The position numbers and the translations under genes were made by a program. The notes beneath the pieces were generated by a model, which saw only the letters and a list, made by a program, of their open reading frames with translations, was not told the DNA's origin and made no database searches. From Streptacidiphilus sp. P02-A3a (GTDB lineage: Bacteria; Actinomycetota; Actinomycetes; Streptomycetales; Streptomycetaceae): 64,000 nucleotides of DNA. This document shows positions 31,614 through 39,571 of this stretch, piece by piece; position 1 is the stretch's first letter, and every line of letters starts with the position of its first letter. The stretch is from NCBI RefSeq assembly GCF_014084105.1, contig NZ_CP048289.1:6829922-6893921 (forward strand), given 5' to 3'.

Positions 31614-34598
31614 CTAGCTGGTGACGCCGACGCTGATCTCGGCGGCGGAGGTCCAGGGGTTGCCGTTGACCTCGGAGAGGGCCTTCAACTCGATGTAGTG
31701 GGCGGTGGTCGGGGCGAAGCAGGCCGACTCCTGCGAACTGGTGGTGGACCAGGTCCCGGTGGCCACCGGTGAGCCCCAGGTCGATCCGTCGGTCGAGGTG
31801 TAGACCGCGTACTTGGCGATCGTCCCGTTCGTGACGCCGTCCTGGCGCGGCAGGTAGTAGAGGCACTGAACGGTGCGGGTGGAACCCAGGTTCAACTGGA
31901 TGTCGTGCGGCAGTTGCGGGACCGGGGACTGCGACCAGTCGGTGACCCACATGGAGCTGGGATTGCCGTCGATCGCGTTCGTGGCCGCGTCGTTCTGCGA
32001 GACCGTCTCCTGGCTGTCGGCCGACTCCACCGACAGCTGCGACTGGGGCAGGAGGGTGGGCGCGGCCGTGGGTACGATCCCGACGCTGATCTCGGCGGCG
32101 GAGGTCCAGGGGTTGCCGTTGACCTCGGAGAGGGCCTTCAACTCGATGTAGTGGGCGGTGGTCGGGGCGAAGCAGGCCGACTCCTCGGCGCTGGTGGTGG
32201 TCCAGGTTCCGGTGGCCACCGGCGAGCCCCAGGTCGATCCGTCGGTCGAGGTGTAGACCGCGTAGTTGGCGATCGTCCCGTTCGTGACGCCGTCCTGGCG
32301 CGGCAGGTAGTAGAGGCATTCGACGCTCTGGGTGGAACCCAGGTTCAACTGGATGTCGTGCGGCAGTTGCGGGACCGGGGACTGCGACCAGTCGGTGACC
32401 CACATGGAGCTGGGACTGCCGTCGATCGCGTTCGTGGCCGCGTCGTTCTGCGAGACCGTCTCCTGGCTGTCGGCCGACTCCACCGACAGCTGCGACTGCG
32501 GGAGCCGGGTGACGGTGCACTGGGTCATCGCGCAGCCGGGTACCCAGGGGGTCTGTCCCGACTCGTAGGCGCCCTGGTCGGGAGCGCTGCCGCTGAATCC
32601 GTTGGTCAGCGGGGGCACCGCCGCTCCGGCGTCGACGGCCGGCGAGGTGGACTGCAGGGTGAAGTCACCGGCCGCCGCGTTTGTGTAGAGCGGGTTGGGT
32701 GCCGCGCCGTTCTGGCTCTCCGTGGTGACCAGGTCGTCGGTCTCGTTGGGTGTGCCTCCGGCGATGTAGCCGTAGGTCTGGCCCGCCGGATGGGCACCGT
32801 CGAGGATGTTGTTCTCCATGGTGGTGTTGCCCACCTGGTTGGCGTTGGCGTAGTACTCCTCGATCGCCTCCCCGCTCCCGGAGACGATGGTGTTGTTGGT
32901 GAACTGCGCGGTCAGATAGGGCAACGACAGTCCGGACTGGGTGAAGCCACCGAAGTTGATGCCGTTGCCCCCGTCCAGGTTCCAGATGACGTTGTGGTCG
33001 ACGGTCATGCCGTAGCTGCCGTTGTCGAAGTGGAACCCGTTGCCGATCTGGGCCGGGTCGTGGATCCAGTTGTGGTCGATGCGCGTTCCGGTGTAGGCGG
33101 TGTCGCAGCAGGTGTAGACGGCCCCCAGATCGAAGTCGATCTTGGCGTAGTCGTACATGTTGTTGTAGTCGACGCGGATGTTCTGGTAGCCGTTGTTGGG
33201 ATAGACCGAGGTGTTCATGTTCACCACGTCACGACCGGTGGAGTGCATCGTGTTGTCGCTGATCGTCGCGTTGCTCGACCCCACGTCGACCGCCACCGCA
33301 GCGGTGTAGGTACCGCCGTAGGCGACGTTGGCGATGAGGTTGTTGGTGACGACGCTGCCGGTTCCGTCGATCGAGACGCCGTTGCCCATCGAGTACTGGA
33401 TGGTGCTGTTCTCCAGGGTGTCGTCCGTGCCGTGCAGCAGGATTCCGCTGTCGTCGCGGTGGTTGGCGTCGTAGACACCGGCGTAGTTCATGCTGGTCTC
33501 GTACTGGGAGGTCTGCCAGGTCGACAGGTACTGGGCGTTGATGCCGTTCAGGATGTCGTTGGAGCTGTTGGCGTCGGTGGTGACCGAGGTCGCGAACAGG
33601 TTGACCCCCTGCACCGTGATGTAGCTGCGGTCGTTGAGGTCGAAGCCGTAGTTGCGGGCCTTGGCGGTGACCCCGACCGGGGTGTTCCCACTGGGCGGCC
33701 AGTAGTACAACTCCTGGGCGCCGGCGTCGTAGTACCAGGCGTTGGGGCCGGTCAGGAACGCCTTCTTGCCGACCATGTAGAACTTGGTCGAATAGCCGCC
33801 CGGCTCGACATGGCCGTCGCTGGCCGGGAAGCTCAGGTTGAGTGTCTTGTTGGTGCCGTCGAGGTCGCCGCTGGTCACCGTCGAGGAGTTGGCCACCCAC
33901 GAACCGGCCATGACGACGGTCGCGCCGGTCAGGTCACCGAGCGCGGGGAAGCTGTTGTCGGTCAGGGTGCCGCTGAGCACGGTGGTGCACGGCGCGGTCG
34001 TGCAGGTGACCGTGGAGCCGCTGCGCGTCGAGGTCCATCCGCTGCTGATGAAGGAGGACGGGGCCCACGGATTGCTGGACGCGGGCGGGTAGGCGGCTTC
34101 CGGCACCAGCGAGCCCAGGGAGAATATCTGGTTGGCCCACAGGTCGGAGTCCGAGGGGTACTCGGTGGAGCTGTAGGGGGCGGTGCCGGTACCGGCCAGG
34201 GTGACCGGGGCCTTGTAGATCTGTCCGCTGTCCAGCGTCCAGCCGGTGACCGGATTGGTGCCGTCGACGGTGACCGTGGCGCCGGGGGCCGAGGCGAAGG
34301 TGATCGGCGAACCGGCGCTGCCGGAGCTGGGCGGCGTCACCGTTTCGCGGTAGGTGCCGGAGTCGATCAGGCAGGTGTCGCCGGCGACCGCGACATTCGC
34401 GCAGTGCTGGATGGTCTGGAACGGGCCGGCCGAGGTGCCCGGGTTGGCGTCGCTGCCGGTGGTCGCGACGTAGTACGTGGTTCCGCTTGCCGCGTGGCTG
34501 CTGGGCGCGGCGAGTCCGATCATGGCCGCGGCCAGCGCGACGACCGACGCGACTGCCCTGACGGCGCGCGATCGGCTTCTGGAGGGAGGAGGTTGCAC
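31614..34598 (-). CDS. Secreted right-handed beta-helix protein with two discoidin (F5/8 type C) domains
   Basis: The 994-aa protein starts with a signal peptide (SRAVRAVASVVALAAAMIGL, cleavage near HAA-SG). Residues ~40-690 contain TTYYVATTGSDANPGTSAGP, the typical start of polysaccharide-acting parallel beta-helix proteins, then many short Asn-rich turns (NNTIV, NNIL, DHNVIW). The C-terminus carries two ~150-residue carbohydrate-binding discoidin modules (SQLSVESADSQETV through IELKALSEVNG). The protein probably binds and cleaves a plant or microbial glycan outside the cell; catalytic residues cannot be assigned. GTG 34598 has AAGGAG. Its promoter carries a LacI-type operator. Confidence 0.8.
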   Translation of the reverse strand: MQPPPSRSRSRAVRAVASVVALAAAMIGLAAPSSHAASGTTYYVATTGSDANPGTSAGPFQTIQHCANVAVAGDTCLIDSGTYRETVTPPSSGSAGSPITFASAPGATVTVDGTNPVTGWTLDSGQIYKAPVTLAGTGTAPYSSTEYPSDSDLWANQIFSLGSLVPEAAYPPASSNPWAPSSFISSGWTSTRSGSTVTCTTAPCTTVLSGTLTDNSFPALGDLTGATVVMAGSWVANSSTVTSGDLDGTNKTLNLSFPASDGHVEPGGYSTKFYMVGKKAFLTGPNAWYYDAGAQELYYWPPSGNTPVGVTAKARNYGFDLNDRSYITVQGVNLFATSVTTDANSSNDILNGINAQYLSTWQTSQYETSMNYAGVYDANHRDDSGILLHGTDDTLENSTIQYSMGNGVSIDGTGSVVTNNLIANVAYGGTYTAAVAVDVGSSNATISDNTMHSTGRDVVNMNTSVYPNNGYQNIRVDYNNMYDYAKIDFDLGAVYTCCDTAYTGTRIDHNWIHDPAQIGNGFHFDNGSYGMTVDHNVIWNLDGGNGINFGGFTQSGLSLPYLTAQFTNNTIVSGSGEAIEEYYANANQVGNTTMENNILDGAHPAGQTYGYIAGGTPNETDDLVTTESQNGAAPNPLYTNAAAGDFTLQSTSPAVDAGAAVPPLTNGFSGSAPDQGAYESGQTPWVPGCAMTQCTVTRLPQSQLSVESADSQETVSQNDAATNAIDGSPSSMWVTDWSQSPVPQLPHDIQLNLGSTQSVECLYYLPRQDGVTNGTIANYAVYTSTDGSTWGSPVATGTWTTTSAEESACFAPTTAHYIELKALSEVNGNPWTSAAEISVGIVPTAAPTLLPQSQLSVESADSQETVSQNDAATNAIDGNPSSMWVTDWSQSPVPQLPHDIQLNLGSTRTVQCLYYLPRQDGVTNGTIAKYAVYTSTDGSTWGSPVATGTWSTTSSQESACFAPTTAHYIELKALSEVNGNPWTSAAEISVGVTS
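31629..32513 (-). repeat. Near-identical tandem duplication (453-bp unit) encoding the two discoidin domains
   Basis: The two copies start at 31629 and about 32082 and differ at only a scattering of positions, both in DNA and protein. The offset of 453 bp is a whole number of codons. The low divergence implies a recent duplication or gene conversion. Confidence 0.85.
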
Positions 34599-34733
34599 GT
34601 GATCTCCTTGGTGGCGGGTGGGGGTTCGTACCTTCGTCCGCACACGTGCGCGCCGTCACCCGGAGCAGGGGGCGCGACCTCACCGGGTCTGCGGGATTCC
34701 ACGGCGCGGCACGGCCGGATCTGATCAGAGCTC

Positions 34734-34763
34734 AGTGTTCTCGGGAACATTTACCACTGTCAA
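34734..34763 (-). promoter_or_regulatory. Promoter of the beta-helix gene with LacI-type operator (O1)
   Basis: On the minus strand TTGACA (34763-34758), 18 bases, AACACT (34739-34734). The dyad TGTTCTCGGGAACA (34736-34749, one mismatch) overlaps the -10 and spacer, so a bound repressor would block the polymerase. The promoter of the sugar transporter (41018-41047) has the same layout. Confidence 0.7.
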
Positions 34764-34884
34764 TAGCACGGTACGACTTCACCGCAGCACCGCGGCCACC
34801 ATCACAGGTCGGTAAAAGTGCAGCACAAAGAGCCCTCTGTCGGATCATCGGGGACCTGCCTCGGTGTCGACGTCGGGCTCTTCA

Positions 34885-34900
34885 ATGTTTCCGGAAACAT
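34885..34900. promoter_or_regulatory. Perfect 16-bp palindrome, second LacI-type operator (O2)
   Basis: ATGTTTCCGGAAACAT is exactly self-complementary and fits the same operator family. Its centre is 150 bp from the centre of O1, a spacing suited to repression by DNA looping. It lies in the 324-bp gene-free stretch 34599-34922, which otherwise holds the O1 promoter and nothing else I can identify. Confidence 0.65.
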
Positions 34901-34922
34901 CACATGGGCTGTGGCTGCGGGT

Positions 34923-35747
34923 TCAGGCCGTCAGTCGGCTGCGGACCTCCGTCAGCAGCCGGCGGCTGTCCTGCCAGATGTCACCGATCGGACGGCCCAG
35001 CAGATCGGTGCTGTCATAGCCGATCTGCTTCGGCAGCAGCTCGGTGGTGACCAGGAAGGGGGATCCGCGCCAGGTCCGCCGGGCGGTGCCCCAGAGGTCG
35101 AAGAACTCGTCCCGTTGGCTGTCGCCCACCAACGGCAGCGGGTCCTGGACCCGCTGGCCGTCGTTGACCCGGGCATGGACCTCACCGCAGCGGCCCGCCA
35201 GCGCGTGCAGCGCCGTGCGCCACTCGTCCGGCCAGGGCGCGCGGAGTTCGGACATCACCGTGTAGTGGCTGAAGTCCCCGCACAGCACCAGTCCGGGGTG
35301 CCGCTCGACCAGGGCCAGCGTCCGGCGGATGTCCTGGGTCATCCTGTGCCGGTGCGTCTCCAGGAAGAACGGCAGCTCGTACTGGTCGCTGAGCTCCAGC
35401 AGCCGCGTGACGCGCGCGTCCTGCCAGTCGTCGTCCCGCCAGTAGCCGTTCACCTGGGCGTTGAGGCTGATCATGCCGGCGTCCGCGGCTCGTTCGAACA
35501 GTGGCTCCGGGTCCTCGTCCTCGTCCAGGCCGCCGCAGGCGGACGCGTCCAGCCCCAGGTCGTCCAGGAGTTCCCCGAGCCGACGTCGCGCCGGCGCGTC
35601 GGCCGGTGGGTTCGTCTGGACCCCGTCGAAGCCGGCGTCCGCGATCCGGCGCAGGCACGCCGCGGGCGTGGTGTCCCGCGGCAACCCGATCGTGCTCAGC
35701 AGGCTGCAGTGCACGGTGAGCGGGCTCAGCACAGCGGGTCGGCTCAC
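34923..35747 (-). CDS. Sugar phosphate isomerase/epimerase-like TIM barrel
   Basis: The 274-aa protein has the AP-endonuclease-2/xylose isomerase-like barrel: CLRRIADAGFDGVQTNPP at the start, FFLETHRHRMTQD with a metal-ligand Glu, LVLCGDFSHYTVMSEL with Asp and His, and EVHARVNDGQRV late. It probably isomerises or epimerises a keto-sugar or inositol derivative. The GTG start overlaps the stop of the PhyH-type dioxygenase (GTGA), so the two act together, probably converting the imported sugar compound. It is the last gene of the transporter operon. Confidence 0.75.
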   Translation of the reverse strand: MSRPAVLSPLTVHCSLLSTIGLPRDTTPAACLRRIADAGFDGVQTNPPADAPARRRLGELLDDLGLDASACGGLDEDEDPEPLFERAADAGMISLNAQVNGYWRDDDWQDARVTRLLELSDQYELPFFLETHRHRMTQDIRRTLALVERHPGLVLCGDFSHYTVMSELRAPWPDEWRTALHALAGRCGEVHARVNDGQRVQDPLPLVGDSQRDEFFDLWGTARRTWRGSPFLVTTELLPKQIGYDSTDLLGRPIGDIWQDSRRLLTEVRSRLTA

Positions 35748-36634
35748 AGACCGTCCCCCTCGAACCAGTCGTTCTGCCAGCGCTGGTCGATGGGCTCGCC
35801 CGCCGACTGGTAGCGGATGTCCGTGGACAGCCGGAACACGCCGTCGGGGTCGTGGTTGTCCAGCGACGCGTGGATGATGTGCGCTCCGTGGACCAGCAGG
35901 TCCCCGGCGTCGAGGCCGGTCACCAACCAGCGCGCGTCGTACTCCTCGGCCAGGGCGGGCAGGTCCGCGGTCATCGAGGCGGCCGGACGCTTCAGCGTCC
36001 CCGCCGCCTCCTGGGCCAGTACCCGACGGTGGCTGCCCTCCAGGTAGATCAGCGGTCCGCGCTCGATCGGGCAGTCGCCCAGCGGTATCCAGGACGAGAT
36101 CACCCCGTCGGTGCCCTCACGCAGGTAGACCAGGTCGTAGTGGGCCTGGGTCGCGGTGCCGATACCCGACTCGCCCGGCCCGACATGGCGGATGATCTTC
36201 CGGCGGTGCAGGTGGAGTTCGGGGGTGCCGAGGAACCACTCGTAGAAGCTGACCAGTTTCGGGTGGCGGCACAGCGCCTCGTACTCCGCTCCGGGCACCA
36301 GCTCGTCGAACAGGATCCGGCGCAGCGCGCCCCGGTCCAGTGAGTCGCTCGAAGCGGCGACGCCCTGCCGCGGGTCGGAACCCGGCTGGATCAGGCCGCT
36401 GGGGGCGAGTTGGGCGAAGTAGTGACGGCGGAACTCCAGCACCGTCTCCGGGTCGAAGAAGCCCGGCAGGAAGAGGTAGCCGTCCCGTCGGAAGCGCGCG
36501 CGCAGCGCGTCGAGGTCGTCGCGTTCCGCGACCGGGACCGGTTGCAACCGACCGAGCCGGTCGGGGGAGGTGTCCAGCCGGTACCCGTTGGAGGTCAGGG
36601 TGTCCGGCAGGGTGTCGGTTCGTTGGGCGTCCAT
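35744..36634 (-). CDS. Phytanoyl-CoA dioxygenase (PhyH)-like Fe(II)/2-oxoglutarate enzyme
   Basis: The 296-aa protein shows LRARFRRDGYLFLPGFF at the N-terminus, a probable iron-binding HxD in AHYDLVYLREG, PLIYLEGSHRR, the distal His in DLLVHGAHIIHASLDNH and an Arg in FRLSTDIRY for 2-oxoglutarate. PhyH-type enzymes hydroxylate varied small molecules. Coupling to a TIM-barrel isomerase and a sugar importer suggests oxidation of a sugar-like substrate. ATG 36634 is taken; ATG 36646 is an alternative with AAAGG touching it. The 114 bases upstream contain an 8-bp triple repeat. Confidence 0.78.
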   Translation of the reverse strand: MDAQRTDTLPDTLTSNGYRLDTSPDRLGRLQPVPVAERDDLDALRARFRRDGYLFLPGFFDPETVLEFRRHYFAQLAPSGLIQPGSDPRQGVAASSDSLDRGALRRILFDELVPGAEYEALCRHPKLVSFYEWFLGTPELHLHRRKIIRHVGPGESGIGTATQAHYDLVYLREGTDGVISSWIPLGDCPIERGPLIYLEGSHRRVLAQEAAGTLKRPAASMTADLPALAEEYDARWLVTGLDAGDLLVHGAHIIHASLDNHDPDGVFRLSTDIRYQSAGEPIDQRWQNDWFEGDGL

Positions 36635-36701
36635 GGTGACGATCATCCTTTCCGGGAGGTCGCGGCGGCCATGCAGTGCCTCCGGTGGTTCTTGGACTCT
36701 G

Positions 36702-36725
36702 GTCGGAGCGTCGGAGCGTCGGAGC
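36702..36725 (-). repeat. Three tandem 8-bp units between the AraC and PhyH genes
   Basis: GTCGGAGC occurs three times in direct succession, in the 114-bp spacer upstream of the PhyH-type gene. Confidence 0.9.
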
Positions 36726-36748
36726 GGTCCACGCGTCGCGGCGTCGCG

Positions 36749-37600
36749 TCACGCGGCGCCCTGCGGCCCCTGCTGGCGACGGAACACGCTCGGGGGGACC
36801 CCGGTGTTCCTGGTGAACGCGCGGGTGAAGTAGGCCGCGTCGCGGTATCCGACGCCGTGTGCCACCTGCGCGACCGGCAGATCGGTCTCGGCCAGCAGCG
36901 ACTTGGCGCGGTTGAGTCGGTAGCGGGTCAGGAAGTCACTGGGCGTGGAACCGGTCACCTCGCGGACGGCGACCGCCAGCGTGTCGCGGGACACGGCCAG
37001 CTCACGGGCGATCGAGTTGATCGAGACCGGCTGGTCGAAGTCTCGGGCGAGCAGGTGCAGGGCCCGCCGTCCGATGTCGTGACGACTGGGTCGGGGCGGC
37101 GTCCGCGAGCAGGGCACGGTGCCCACCGCCGAGATGAGGGAGTGCACGGCCGCGGACGCGGCCAGGTGTCGCTCCAGCGACTCGGACCGGCCGCCCAGCT
37201 CCAGCAGGCGGACGAACGAGTCGTGGATCGCCCGGGGATCGTCGGGCTGGACGACCGACGGCCCGCCCGACAGGAACCCGAAGTCCTCGTAGCAGGCCGT
37301 GGCCGGTCCCTCGAACAGGAGCCAGTACTCCGACCAGGTGCCGGGTTCCGGGCCGTAGGTGTGCGGGATGCCCGGCGGCAGCCAGAAGAACGCGCCCGCT
37401 CGTACCTCCTCGTCGCTCTGGCGCGAGCCGAGCGCCAGTCGTCCACTGCCCGCGGTGACCAGCACCCCGGCGTAGCAGGGCAGGACGCGGTTGACGCGCG
37501 ATGTCGTCTGGCCGACGATCCGGCCCACCCCGGTGGCGATGAGCCCGATCGCCCGCAGTTCCGCGGGTGGCGTCAGGTAGTGGGCGGTCGACTCGGTCAC
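36749..37600 (-). CDS. AraC-family transcriptional regulator
   Basis: The 283-aa protein has a cupin-like sensor domain (RLALGSRQSDEEVRAGAFFW, LPPGIPHTYGPEPG) and a C-terminal double helix-turn-helix: PVSINSIARELAVSRDTLA, then LPVAQVAHGVGYRDAAYFTR with the classic FTRNTGVPPSVFRR end. Proteins of this type usually activate genes in response to a sugar. It lies between the transporter permease and the PhyH gene on the same strand, so it is probably in the operon it helps control, in addition to the LacI protein. GTG 37600 has GGAGGGA. Confidence 0.88.
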   Translation of the reverse strand: MTESTAHYLTPPAELRAIGLIATGVGRIVGQTTSRVNRVLPCYAGVLVTAGSGRLALGSRQSDEEVRAGAFFWLPPGIPHTYGPEPGTWSEYWLLFEGPATACYEDFGFLSGGPSVVQPDDPRAIHDSFVRLLELGGRSESLERHLAASAAVHSLISAVGTVPCSRTPPRPSRHDIGRRALHLLARDFDQPVSINSIARELAVSRDTLAVAVREVTGSTPSDFLTRYRLNRAKSLLAETDLPVAQVAHGVGYRDAAYFTRAFTRNTGVPPSVFRRQQGPQGAA

Positions 37601-37618
37601 AGTCCCTCCGGCGGGCGG

Positions 37619-38557
37619 TCAGCCCTTCTCCGAGCCTGCCAACTGCGCTGAGGTCAGATGGCGTTGGGCGAACAGGAACATCAGCAGGATGGGCAGCACG
37701 GACAGCACCCCGACCAGGGCCACCTCCGGCAGGCCGACCCGCACGGTGGAGAAGTTCGGGTTGCCGGAGACCGCGTCGGCCAGCGGCAGCACGGTCAGGC
37801 CGAGCGGCAGCGGATAGGTCCGGGAGTCGCTCAGCATCAGGTACGGGAGCATGAAGTTCGTCCAGGCGGTCACGAATCCGAAGAAGGCGATCAGCGCGAC
37901 CAGTGGTTTGGCCAGCGGCAGCGCGATCCGCAGGAAGATGCCCGCCTCGGACGCCCCGTCGATCCGGGCCGCCTCCATCAGCGAGTCCGGGAAGCCCCCG
38001 GCGAAGTAGGTGTACGCAAGGTACACGCCCCACGGGTAGAAGGCCAAGGGCAGCACCACCGACCACAGCGTCCCGATCAGGTTCACCGCGGCCATCTCCA
38101 TGTAGAGCGGCAGGATCGTGGCCGACGCCGGGACGATCATCGCCACCAGGGTGCTGACCAGGATCGTCTTGCGGCCGACGAAGGAGTACTTCGCCAGTCC
38201 GTAGCCCGCGGTGACGCACAGCACCAGCATCAGCAGGACGGAGAGGGTGGAGTAGGTCAGTGAGTTGGCGATCCAGCGGAGGATGATGCCGTTGTCGAAG
38301 GCGTAGACGTGGTGCCACGCCTTGAGCACGTTCGCCGGGTTCCCGATCGTGAACGGCGAGCCGTTCTTGATCTGGTCCTCGGTCTTGGTCGGCGCGATCA
38401 CCAGGAACAGCACCGGTACCGCGAACACCACGCCCGCCAGCAGCAGGACCGCGTCACGCAGCAGGGCGCCGGGGCGCGGGCGACGGCGTCGGCGAAGGTT
38501 CCGCCGTGGACCGGCCGGGCTCGCCGAGCCGGTCCGGTCGAGGTTCAGAGCACTCAT
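37619..38557 (-). CDS. Carbohydrate ABC transporter permease, MalG type
   Basis: The 312-aa protein has six membrane helices, an Arg-rich cytoplasmic N-terminus, and the EAA motif EAARIDGASEAGIFLRIALP with the downstream KPLVALIAFFGF typical of MalG/LacG permeases of the CUT1 family. It pairs with the MalF-type protein encoded just upstream. No ATPase gene is present, as expected for CUT1 systems in actinomycetes, which share the MsiK-type ATPase. Confidence 0.9.
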   Translation of the reverse strand: MSALNLDRTGSASPAGPRRNLRRRRRPRPGALLRDAVLLLAGVVFAVPVLFLVIAPTKTEDQIKNGSPFTIGNPANVLKAWHHVYAFDNGIILRWIANSLTYSTLSVLLMLVLCVTAGYGLAKYSFVGRKTILVSTLVAMIVPASATILPLYMEMAAVNLIGTLWSVVLPLAFYPWGVYLAYTYFAGGFPDSLMEAARIDGASEAGIFLRIALPLAKPLVALIAFFGFVTAWTNFMLPYLMLSDSRTYPLPLGLTVLPLADAVSGNPNFSTVRVGLPEVALVGVLSVLPILLMFLFAQRHLTSAQLAGSEKG

Positions 38558-38563
38558 GCGGGG

Positions 38564-39571
38564 CTACCTCCGTGCGCCTGAATCGAGCTCGTAGAACTTG
38601 GTCCGGTAGACCACGAACAGTGCGGCGGCCATGCCGACCGCGAGCAGCAGCAGGGACAGCACCGACGCGCGTCCGAAGGAGAGCTCGCCGCTGGCGTAGG
38701 TGTACGCCAGCTGGTTGGGTGACCAAGTGGAGCTGACCGAGTGGGCGTCGACCCCGGTGAGCATCTGCGGCTCGACGAACAGCTGGGTGCCCCCGGCGAA
38801 GCTGGTGATCGCGATGAAGGCCAGGTACTTGCGGATCGCCGGCAGCTTGATGTGCCGCGCCTGCTGCCACGCGTTGGCACCGTCCATGGCCGCGGCCTCC
38901 ATGACCTCGTCCGGGATGGACTGGAGCGCGCCGTAGAGGATGACGATCCAGCCCCCGGCCCCGGCCTCGATCGCGATCGCGGTCAGCAGCAGGAACAGCC
39001 ACTTGCTGGACAGGATCTGCGAGTCGCTCTGGATCCCGACGGCGTGCAGCAGGCCGGAGACCGGGCTGTACTGCGGCGAGATCATGAAGATCCACATCAG
39101 CACCGCCGCGGACCCGGTGACCGCGCCCGGCAGGTAGTAGACGAAACGCATGGCCGTGCCGAAGCGGCCCTGGCGGGCGTGCAGCAGCAGGCTGAGCGCC
39201 AGCACCACGAGCAGCAGCAGCGGGAGCCAGACCAGCAGGTACGCGCCGACGTGCTCGACGGCCGGGGGCAGCCGGTAGTCGCTCAGCGTCCGGGACCAGT
39301 TGTCGGTGCCCAGGCTGTTGCCGCCGTAGGGGCTGGTGACCACGAAGCTCTCGTAGACGCCGTAGCAGACCGGGATCAGGCCGAAGGCCACCAGGAACAG
39401 CAGGTAGGGCGCGACGAAGGCGAGCCCGGCCCGGCCCCCGTGCGACCGGCGCCCGTGCGACCGGCGCCCGCGGCCGGACGACGGGCCGCCGCGCCCGGGC
39501 TCGCGCGCGGGGGCTCCGGTGGCCCGCTCCGACGCGGAGCGGGCGGTGGAGTCGACGGCGGCGCCGCTCAC
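38564..39571 (-). CDS. Carbohydrate ABC transporter permease, MalF type
   Basis: The 335-aa protein has a disordered Arg/Ser/Gly-rich N-terminal ~50 residues, then six helices starting LAFVAPYLLFLVAFGLIPV, the FVYYLPGAVTGSAAVLMWIF segment and the EAA loop EAAAMDGANAWQQARHIKLP. It belongs to the CUT1 MalF/LacF group. The GTG start at 39571 overlaps the binding-protein stop (GTGA). The N-terminus contains a duplicated 15-bp unit (39437-39466). Confidence 0.9.
   Translation of the reverse strand: MSGAAVDSTARSASERATGAPAREPGRGGPSSGRGRRSHGRRSHGGRAGLAFVAPYLLFLVAFGLIPVCYGVYESFVVTSPYGGNSLGTDNWSRTLSDYRLPPAVEHVGAYLLVWLPLLLLVVLALSLLLHARQGRFGTAMRFVYYLPGAVTGSAAVLMWIFMISPQYSPVSGLLHAVGIQSDSQILSSKWLFLLLTAIAIEAGAGGWIVILYGALQSIPDEVMEAAAMDGANAWQQARHIKLPAIRKYLAFIAITSFAGGTQLFVEPQMLTGVDAHSVSSTWSPNQLAYTYASGELSFGRASVLSLLLLAVGMAAALFVVYRTKFYELDSGARR
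39437..39466 (-). repeat. Two tandem 15-bp units in the permease N-terminus
   Basis: CCCGTGCGACCGGCG is repeated exactly in frame, giving the duplicated RRSHG segment. Confidence 0.9.
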
